10,308 bases of DNA from Ochromonadaceae sp. CCMP2298 (taxonomy: Eukaryota; Sar; Synurophyceae; Ochromonadales; Ochromonadaceae), in contig MU634764.1 in the NCBI GenBank assembly GCA_026770595.1, positions 1-10,308 of the forward strand, given 5' to 3'. The translations under genes were made by a program, and so were the position numbers. Numbering within the stretch: the first letter of the stretch is position 1; each line of letters begins with the position of its first letter. Below the pieces are notes generated by a model that made no database searches, was not told the DNA's origin, and was given only the letters and a program-made list of their open reading frames with translations. Shown here piece by piece: positions 1 through 6,175 of the stretch.

Positions 1-286
1 AGCCATCACTCACGCCAGCTCAGCACTCACTCATCTCCATTGCAATACGCACGCAGCTACATCGACGCGTGCACGCAGCTGGTAACTTCCTACAACTGCG
101 GAGGGCAGCAGCAGAGAGCAGCGGCAGAGGACAGAAGTAGTGATCAGAGGCATAGGGCAGCGGTAAACGACAGCGGACAGCAGTGGCACACTCAGAACGC
201 ACTTCCGCCATCTCTCACCACCCAACCCCTAGCCACCCAGCACGATGCACAGCTCCGAGACGGGAGTCAGAGCGGGGCACATAGTC

Positions 287-432
287 GGGCTCTATGCCTG
301 TGCCCAGTGCACACCTAAGGCTATAAGCCTGCTACAACTGTACGACTACCGCTATATTACTGTGTCCAGTGCACACAACGGCTACGTCTGTGCAGCACAC
401 ACATCTACAGCTACACACGTGTGCATCCTACC
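287..432 (+). repeat. Dispersed GGCTATACGCCTGTGC-type repeat, cluster 1
   Basis: About five degenerate units of roughly 26-32 bp lie end to end. The best unit (287-314) reads GGGCTCTATGCCTGTGCCC followed by AGTGCACAC. Later units keep the GCTA, CCTGTG or CTGTGT, and AGTGCACA elements with many substitutions. The same consensus recurs at 988-1128, 2158-2249 and 2517-2544, so this is a dispersed degenerate minisatellite family rather than a single local array. I see no coding meaning. Confidence 0.55.
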
Positions 433-444
433 TCTGTGTACAGC

Positions 445-650
445 ATGTGCGAGTGCTTCAAGGGAACAAGGGCAACGACTGTTCACACAAGAGCTGCCGG
501 ACGCGCGCGCTCAACGCCGCCTATGCGTTCGAGGCACACGTAGAGGTGGAGGGCAGAGATCAGGGGCGGTGCAACCACACTAGGAGTGCAACCAGGAGCG
601 CACCCGCAGCCACTCGCAACGTCAAAGACTGCAGTGGGCGGGGTGCATAA
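445..650 (+). pseudogene. Relic of an EGF-like cysteine-rich protein gene, fragment 1
   Basis: Frame 1 at 445-461 reads MCECFKG. After a one-base shift near 460-464 the next frame continues GNKGNDCSHKSC, then ALNAAYAFEAHVEVE, then DQGRCNHT, then KDCSGRG before TAA at 648-650. Joined across the shift, the start has the CxCxxGxxGxDCSxxxC spacing of EGF-like modules. The stretch with AYA, AH and a Gly-x-Cys-Asn step resembles repeated modules known in large secreted or surface proteins of protists. Some expected cysteines are missing (Gly-Arg where a Cys-Ser pair would fit after EVE), as in a decayed copy. The family match is from memory of the module pattern and was not searched. It could be a chance pattern in low-complexity DNA, though the run of matches makes that less likely. 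Confidence 0.4.
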
Positions 651-987
651 ATTAGCTTCAGGCATGCGGTCGACTCCTACTAAGGGTCCCGACTCAACCG
701 ATACACCAGCCCAGCCCACCACCACCAAGTGTGACCCAGGTTCCTAAGGTCCCAACGCTCTCAGCACATCGGCAAGTCCAAGCTGAACTGAGGATGCGGC
801 ACAAGACGGAGATCTTCGAGCACATGGAGGCCTAGTTATCGCCACGAGTATACCATGGACGATCCGGCCTGCCAGCCCAACGCCACAAACACCACCACCA
901 TATATCCTGACGCTACAGACGCTCTACTCCAACGACGTCGAGCAGGCATGCACCAGCATCCTCCGCATGTACTACAACAGAGAGGTG

Positions 988-1128
988 TCTGTATGCCTGT
1001 GCCGAGTACATATACGGATATACGCCTGTGCTCAGAGCCTAACTACGGCTATATACCCGTGCTCCGTGCACATATGGGGCTATACGCCTGTGCCCTTCAC
1101 GCACACTCGGATACGCCTGCGCGTCACA
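988..1128 (+). repeat. Dispersed GGCTATACGCCTGTGC-type repeat, cluster 2
   Basis: This is the clearest cluster. Units begin near 988, 1016, 1045, 1077 and 1109, each with a core close to GGCTATACGCCTGTGC followed by CGTGCACATA-like sequence. Spacing is about 28-32 bp. One unit, at 1077-1092, carries the core exactly. The cluster follows directly on a possible coding relic (TLYSNDVEQACTSILRMYYN, about 924-983), so the repeats may have expanded within a former gene. Confidence 0.6.
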
Positions 1129-1386
1129 TCCTCGCAGCGCCTACACCACCGACTGCGTTCCCAGCTCAATGGGCAACCACACCAGAGGTGTGTGGAACTC
1201 ACAGGTGTAGGACAAGACCCACGCAGCTTACGACAGCCTCACTACCTCTGACGGCAGAGACGTCCTCATGAAGCTGTACAACGGCGCAAGGCAACGACCT
1301 CGACGTGGACCTAGGTGCGTTTGTATATTACAACTAGCACGAGGCCGCAGACGACGACGACAGCTGTGTACAGCTCTGCTGCTAGC

Positions 1387-1533
1387 GACCCCAACACGCG
1401 TAATGCAGACATGGTGCAGGGCTACCAGACGGACGAGTACGGGTTCAGCGACAGCATCGAGTCAGCAGCAGGACCGACTCTCAGCAAGCACCACTGTCCT
1501 AGGGGCTGCACCACGAGACTGCTGGGCGCGTAG
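1387..1533 (+). pseudogene. Relic of an EGF-like cysteine-rich protein gene, fragment 2
   Basis: The frame starting at 1387 reads DPNTRNADMVQGYQTDEYGFS, ending later in SKHHCPRGCTTR before TAG at 1531-1533. It resembles the stretch of protist EGF-like surface proteins that runs Asp-x-Met, Gly-Cys-x-Cys-Asp, Gly-Phe/Tyr-x-Gly-x-Asp-Cys-Ser, Cys-Pro-Arg-Gly. Here the two cysteines after Gln-Gly are Tyr and Thr, and there are extra residues between the GFS and SKHHCPRG parts. Strand and order relative to the fragment at 445-650 fit a single decayed gene. Frame breaks and the repeat cluster between the fragments argue against a functional product. The recognition is by motif pattern only. Confidence 0.35.
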
Positions 1534-1705
1534 AGACTGCACAATGCCTCCAAGCCCGGGTATGACGACATTATACAGCAACCTAGGAGCAGAGTAACTG
1601 GCATTACACTGCCACAGCACTGCTGCATGGCACCGCAGCGCCACAACGCAACAACTGGCCTACTACTGGCATACTGCTGCATTATCAGCATCTCAGCTTC
1701 AGTAG

Positions 1706-2038
1706 ACGCCTAGCTGCAGCATCGACACAGCTACGGCAGGCAGTAAGCACGGCGGGTGCTTCGCAGCCACAGTCAATATTCGACAGCTCTTAGACCCTGT
1801 CACAGGTCACACGACAGCTCTCAACACAGGTGCACGGCACCCAGAGCGTCGTCTAATCCCGGCAGGGCGGCCAACACCTCGACTGCAGCTATGTGTCAAC
1901 ACAGCGACGAGCCCCCTCAGCACGCGCGTCTACTTCAAGCTCTCTACCTACAGAGCAGAAGGACTACAGACAGAAACGCTCAAGGGTGACTCGTATACCT
2001 CACTAGTCACAACGCATCAGGAGGCAGCGGTAGCATAG
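1706..2038 (+). other. Methionine-less open frame of 110 codons
   Basis: From just after TAG (1703-1705) to TAG at 2036-2038 one frame stays open for 110 codons without any ATG. Its translation is less low-complexity than its surroundings, including TVNIRQLLDPVTGHTTALNT and STRVYFKLSTYRAEGLQTET. It could be another fragment of the decayed gene upstream, an exon without its own start, or simply an open stretch in T-poor DNA. I recognise no family. An overlapping frame beginning at ATG 1756 looks less protein-like. Confidence 0.15.
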
Positions 2039-2157
2039 GACCGCGCATATTCAGGCTGCACCTACGCCAGCTCCCATCCACATAGCCTCACTGCCCGTCG
2101 TAGGACACTATCTATTGACGTGGCAGACACCGCTAGAGTGCCGCACTACGCATGCAT

Positions 2158-2249
2158 TTAGGGCTATACGCCCGTACTACGCATACGCCCAGGGCTATGT
2201 ACCTGTCTCCAGTGCACGTATATGACTACACGTCTGTGCATCATGGGCT
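2158..2249 (+). repeat. Dispersed GGCTATACGCCTGTGC-type repeat, cluster 3
   Basis: Three degenerate units lie here: one beginning GGGCTATACGCCCGT near 2160, one reading GGGCTATGTACCTGTCTCC then AGTGCACGTA at about 2192-2220, and one reading GACTACACGTCTGTGCATCA from about 2223. They share the consensus of the clusters at 287 and 988. Confidence 0.55.
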
Positions 2250-2516
2250 AGACATACAGATGCAGTATCGGCAGGCTACAGTAGGCCCAACTGGGGGCGT
2301 GCAGCCACAGCGGGCGCAGACGTACATCGTACAGTAGCAAGGCCCAGTCGACGTGACACAGCAGCGCTACATCAAGTCATCGACAACGGCACACTACGGT
2401 CACATCCACGCCATCTCCCACCCAACCTACCCCATCGCCATACCCGCAGCCGGCCAGTGTCTACAATGGCATCGGCCGCGATTGGCGACAGAGTGGATAG
2501 AAGACAGCGACGCAGT

Positions 2517-2544
2517 CAGGGCTATACGCATGTGTACTGCAACA
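2517..2544 (+). repeat. Single unit of the dispersed GGCTATACGCCTGTGC-type repeat
   Basis: One isolated unit reads AGGGCTATACGCATGTGTAC followed by TGCAAC. It keeps the first half of the consensus seen in the three upstream clusters. It is the most downstream copy I found. Confidence 0.45.
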
Positions 2545-2980
2545 TAATTGCTACGCTACATCGCCACGTCACAAGTGCCTAGTACAGCTGCAGCATCGAC
2601 ATAGCCAACAGCAGGCTCAGCCGGGGGGCATACAGCCCAGGCGCAACAGGTGCAGCAGCGATAGCTCCTACGGCCGAAGCGGAGCCAACACTGGCCCTGA
2701 CCGTAGGCGCAGCAGCATGGCGTGTATGGTCAACACAGCAACGCATCGCTATGACATAGCAACGCCGCACAGTCATGCCGACCAGTCGCATCAAGAGGCA
2801 GAGTGAGCACAGCAGGCGCTCCACAGCCACAGCTAGCTCAGCGGGCGCAACAGGCATGGCGTACACATCTTGCCGCAGACTAGCATGCAGCCGACAGATC
2901 TCAGGCACCACCGCCTACCCTCAGCAGTACTAGGGATACAGGGACGCCGACCGCATGGCAATAGCGTCGACAGGCGAGCA

Positions 2981-3020
2981 ACAAGGCACCAACAGGCACC
3001 GACAGGCACCAACAGGCACC
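2981..3020 (+). repeat. Four-copy 10-bp tandem repeat (AACAGGCACC)
   Basis: Four consecutive 10-bp units: ACAAGGCACC, AACAGGCACC, GACAGGCACC and AACAGGCACC. The first and third differ slightly from the others. No coding role is apparent. Confidence 0.85.
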
Positions 3021-3910
3021 AATAGCACAGCCAGCACAGCTGACATGCACAGCATCTGCATCACTATATGCATCTGCACAGCAGGCCCTGCACGGCTACA
3101 CAGCTGAACACCGCACAGCCGCACAGCAATAATGACTCAGCATCGCCCAATGCTACAACGCTGTACATCCACACAGCAAGCAGAACTAGGGCAACAGGCT
3201 GCATCAGCAACGACAAACTGTGTCAATCCCACCTGACCGCCCGATATCGGGGCGTGCAAACAGACGGGACCACAGAGCTGCACACCGGACATCTACATCC
3301 ACGTGCTGCATCGCCGCCGTAATAGCTCAGCGCGCAGCCACCTACCACACCAGCCCAACGGTCCAGTACCTTAGCAGTGGGAACGACGGGAAGTGGAAGA
3401 GAGAGGGGGGGCGCGAAGCAGCGCCACAACAACGCTGCAATGCCACACATCAAACATGCATGCAAAAGTAGCAAGCACAGTGAGCGCATCAGGACTTCAG
3501 AGTGAGGGGATACAGACGCAGCAGAGTCCATCTACGCAGACGCACAGCGATAGAGCGAACGGTGCCACGCCGTAGCGACGCACAAGAGGTACGACGTCTC
3601 CGACCCTCCACACCCTGGCCCACTACAGCACGACCGACCCGAGCTCAGCCGACCACAGACGGGCAAGGAAAACAGCAGGGTCGGCGTGAGCCTCTGGCGG
3701 ATGAGTTAGGACGACAGGAGGCACTGCGAGACATCACGCATAAGACAGACATACACAGGCGTCATCAGCTGTAGCACCATCATCAGCAAGCCTATCTAAC
3801 GTGTCAAGCGTCAACACGCCTCAGCACCGCTCCTCTACTACTCAGCCGCACAGACGCAGAACCGTACAGCTATACAACTGCTTAGCCTACTACGTAATGC
3901 ACGTACTACA

Positions 3911-3953
3911 ACAGCTGCATTACAGCACAGCTGCATCACAGCACAGCTGCAGA
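3911..3953 (+). repeat. Short tandem repeat of ACAGCACAGCTGCA
   Basis: A 16-bp unit, ACAGCACAGCTGCATC, is followed directly by ACAGCACAGCTGCAGA, and a partial copy (ACAGCTGCATT) sits just before them. It is typical of the CAGC-rich texture of the first 4.4 kb. Confidence 0.7.
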
Positions 3954-4487
3954 GCGTCGAGACAACCGAACCTCCTACACGCGGCAGCGAGTGCCAGCAG
4001 TGGAGCAGAACGTCGACAATACCAAGCCCTCTACGATGCGGCAGCAAGTGTGCGCGCGAGGAATGCTGCAGATAGACGCAGCAAAGCGGTATCAGTAACA
4101 ATCAGTGACAGTAAACTGAGGCGCATAAGTATAGCAACAGAGTCGCATATCAGCAACATCGCATAGCAGCAACACAGCATAGTTGCACTATAGCACTGCC
4201 ACACCACCTCACCACCGCTCAGTCTTAGGAACTACATCGCAGCATATCCGCACTGACGCACGTGAGTACAGAGCAGGACAGCAGAGCAACACAGTACCAC
4301 AGCTACACTGCAGAACTACAGCTCCCCAGTCGCACAGTTATACTGCAACACAGACATACTGCGGTACCGCAGCACTCCTTACAACAGGAGCGAGGGCGTA
4401 CATGGTGCAAAATACATGATACAACGTACATGGTATAGGGTACGCACTAGCGACTTCGATCCCTCAGAAAGGCAGAGACGAGCCTAG

Positions 4488-5052
4488 GGGCAAGTACGCA
4501 GTGCCACGGGACGATCGCATCTGGTAATTAATGTACCTCTCGACATCACTGGAGACACCCTCACAAGGATCGAGGTCAGATGTCCCGATGGCTATGAAAG
4601 TGATTTTAATGTCCGCAGCGCTGTGCTCTCTCCTCTGCTGGCCGCGGCTGCACGGTGCCCTAATCTGCTGCAGCTGCTCGTATACAGAGATCAAGAAGCA
4701 TGGAGACCCGCAATGGAACACGACGCACTGCGGTCTGTGCTCTCCCACTGCCCGCTGAAGCAGCTTCGTGTAGATATAAGAGGCGAGGAGCTGACAGGGG
4801 CGTTCACAGGTCTGCACTGCTCGGCCCTGAGAGTGACTGAGTTGCTGTAATCTCGACGGCGACAGCACCAGCACCATCGTAGCTGCGTGCCCGCACATAT
4901 CCAATTTGAGAATCGGACACGACATGACATGTCCCACGGACGTTTCTTTCGATGGGAACGCTACCCTGCGTGCTGTAGCCGCACACTGCCGCCAGCTGAC
5001 CGCCTTTCGCGTCTTTCTCTAACTCTACCACGGTACATGGGAACGACAGGGA
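4488..5052 (+). pseudogene. Disrupted 5' part of the LRR gene
   Basis: This is the upstream part of the leucine-rich-repeat gene whose intact 3' part follows at 5053. One frame is open from 4488 (just after TAG at 4485-4487) to TAA at 4848-4850 and encodes LRR-like units such as AAAARCPNLLQLLVY and LRSVLSHCPLKQLRVD. The similarity then continues in another frame from CTC at 4852 (LDGDSTSTIVAACPHISNL, then LRAVAAHCRQLTAFRVFL), so there is a +1 frame disruption around 4848-4851. That second frame hits TAA at 5020-5022 and goes on in the same frame into the 5053 open frame. No F-box, signal peptide or convincing start ATG is visible. The 5' end meets the A+C-rich region, suggesting truncation. 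Very short introns or sequencing error could explain either break; two lesions plus the missing 5' end favour a pseudogene. Confidence 0.6.
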
Positions 5053-5694
5053 ATGTTCGATGAGGGTCTGTTTGAGATGGAGATCGATGCCGGGATGGAG
5101 GCCCTGACCCTGCACAACCCAGGGCTACTGCATTTCGACCTGGACAGTCTGGAGATCACGGACAAGACACTTCTGGCCATTGCCACCCACTGTCGATATC
5201 TGCAGGACCTGCTGCTGTACTACGATCCAGTCTTCTCGGACCCATCCCCAGATTTCGCGGATCCGGATGATGAACCCCCCAGCATCTCGGATGCCGGCAT
5301 AATCGCCATCACGCAGAACTGCCACCTGAGAGTGCTGCACATATCCAATCACCGCTTATTTACGGATGCTGTGCTGATGGCTGTGGCAGCGCACTGTCAT
5401 GACACACTGTACCTGTACACAGACTGTCTCTCCGAATTCACGGATGCAAGGCTGGCGGCTGTAGTACGCGGATGCCCCGAGCTGCAGCACGTGTCAGTCA
5501 CTGGGATCAAAGCTATCACCCACCAGGGCATCATCGACCTGGCCGAGCAGCTGCCGAAACTCAGGAATCTGTGCTGCAATAAGGGCATCTGTGATGCAGT
5601 ATCAGATCTCTTCCGTCGCCGGTGGCCTGCAGTGGAGCTTACTACCTACTCTCCGTACTGGGCTAGCGTCGCTGATGCGTTCGTCATCGATTAG
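5053..5694 (+). CDS. Leucine-rich-repeat protein, F-box/LRR (FBXL) cysteine-containing type; 3' part of a probably broken gene
   Basis: This 213-codon open frame encodes about five leucine-rich repeats of the ~26-residue cysteine-containing type found in FBXL/AMN1-like proteins. Examples are ITDKTLLAIATHCRYLQDL (residues 35-53), ISDAGIIAITQNCHLRVLHI (78-97), FTDAVLMAVAAHCHDTLYLY (103-122) and FTDARLAAVVRGCPELQHVS (129-148), with a further unit at 156-173. An acidic, proline-rich loop (residues 59-77) interrupts the second repeat. Such LRRs usually bind substrates for SCF ubiquitin ligases, but no F-box is visible, so a ubiquitin role is only family-level inference. The ATG at 5053 lies inside a longer LRR frame that is blocked by TAA at 5020-5022, so it is probably not the ancestral start. 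The shortened protein could still be made; more likely this is the intact tail of a pseudogene. Confidence 0.6.
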   Translation: MFDEGLFEMEIDAGMEALTLHNPGLLHFDLDSLEITDKTLLAIATHCRYLQDLLLYYDPVFSDPSPDFADPDDEPPSISDAGIIAITQNCHLRVLHISNHRLFTDAVLMAVAAHCHDTLYLYTDCLSEFTDARLAAVVRGCPELQHVSVTGIKAITHQGIIDLAEQLPKLRNLCCNKGICDAVSDLFRRRWPAVELTTYSPYWASVADAFVID

Positions 5695-6020
5695 TCGAGT
5701 AGGGGCCTCGGAGTATGGAGTAGGGGCGTAAAGTGGTGGAACCAAGAACAGGTGCATCCACTGTAGTAAATTTAATGGTATTGGAGTATGCAGTAGTGGA
5801 GGCGCAAACTATTGGGATCGAGTTCAGAATCGCGGTCATAGTCAGGGGGGCGGGTGAAAAGGAATTGGCTTCAGCAGTTCAGTCTAACTGGCCATGTAGT
5901 GTGGTACTGTAGGAATGTTGCAATATTTTAATTGCCGAAAAGTAAGTGATAGGTGTTGTTGTGCAGTTGTTCACTATTTATATCACCTCTACTGCCTATG
6001 GATACTATGTACAGGTGTGA

Positions 6021-6054
6021 GGGGGTGAGGGTGAGGGGTTGGGGGAGTGAGGGG
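6021..6054 (+). repeat. G-rich tract with G-quadruplex potential
   Basis: Five runs of three to five G separated by short spacers (GGGGGTGAGGGTGAGGGG, TT, GGGGG, then GGGG at 6051-6054) fit the usual four-run G-quadruplex pattern on the + strand. It lies between two convergent genes, downstream of both stops. Confidence 0.7.
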
Positions 6055-6095
6055 TGTACGAGCAGCTGCGCCTACGCCTACACTGATACTGTTAC

Positions 6096-6168
6096 ACCTC
6101 CCTCCTACCCTCCCACCCTCCTATCCTACTCCTCTCCTACCCTCCAACCCTCCTACCCTTCCACCCTG
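6096..6168 (-). repeat. Degenerate CCTACCCTCC tract, G-rich on the minus strand
   Basis: The + strand is nearly pure C and T, with repeated CCTACCCTCC and CACCCTCC words. On the minus strand, the sense of the kinase/isomerase transcript, this gives GGGTGG, AGGGTAGG and AGGGTTGG runs starting about 8 nt after the stop codon. The transcript's 3' UTR would therefore be very G-rich. Its polarity is opposite to that of the G-rich tract at 6021. Confidence 0.7.
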
Positions 6169-6175
6169 CGTGTTC

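Larger units (their letters stand above)
1..4480. other. A+C-rich, gene-poor region with decayed coding fragments
   Basis: No intact gene is visible here on either strand. The + strand is rich in A and C and poor in T: the 60-base blocks starting at 3121 and 4261, counted by hand, are about two thirds A+C. CAGCA, ACAGC and CACA words dominate. Apparent open frames of 60-140 codons exist, but they overlap in several frames, have low-complexity translations (Gln, His, Thr, Ala, Arg) and shift frame often. That is what T-poor DNA gives by chance, because stop codons are rare. Inside the region are a dispersed repeat (entries at 287, 988, 2158 and 2517), short tandem repeats (2981, 3911) and two blocks that read like relics of an EGF-like gene (445, 1387). 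Composition and texture change at about 4450-4490, where LRR coding sequence begins. I see nothing else definable between 2550 and 4480. Confidence 0.6.
5695..6175. other. Convergent intergenic region
   Basis: This is the gap between the stop of the LRR gene (+) and the stop of the kinase/isomerase gene (-), so both 3' UTRs and polyadenylation sites should lie here. I see no gene. An imperfect direct repeat (GGAGTATGGAGTAGGGGCGTAAA near 5710 in two parts, GAGTATGCAGTAGTGGAGGC near 5785) follows the LRR stop. AT-rich patches lie at 5766-5780 and 5924-5945. A TGTAA on the minus strand (6092-6096), about 80 nt past the kinase stop, resembles the algal polyadenylation signal but is only five bases. 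The G-rich and C-rich tracts are listed separately. Confidence 0.5.

Noticed and set aside
855-1271. 138-codon + open frame from ATG 855
   Set aside because: It runs through the dispersed repeat cluster and changes character there. A neighbouring frame looks more protein-like for part of the length, so it is not a real gene as it stands.
2981-3020. Possible CRISPR-like array
   Set aside because: The 10-bp units are adjacent with no spacers, and the genome looks eukaryotic.
4397-4434. CGTACATGGT direct repeat pair as possible insertion-site duplications
   Set aside because: The copies are 18 bp apart with nothing mobile between them.
4464-4937. 157-codon minus-strand open frame
   Set aside because: It lies antisense to the LRR-coding sequence, which has clear repeat motifs on the + strand. 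The antisense translation shows no recognisable motif.
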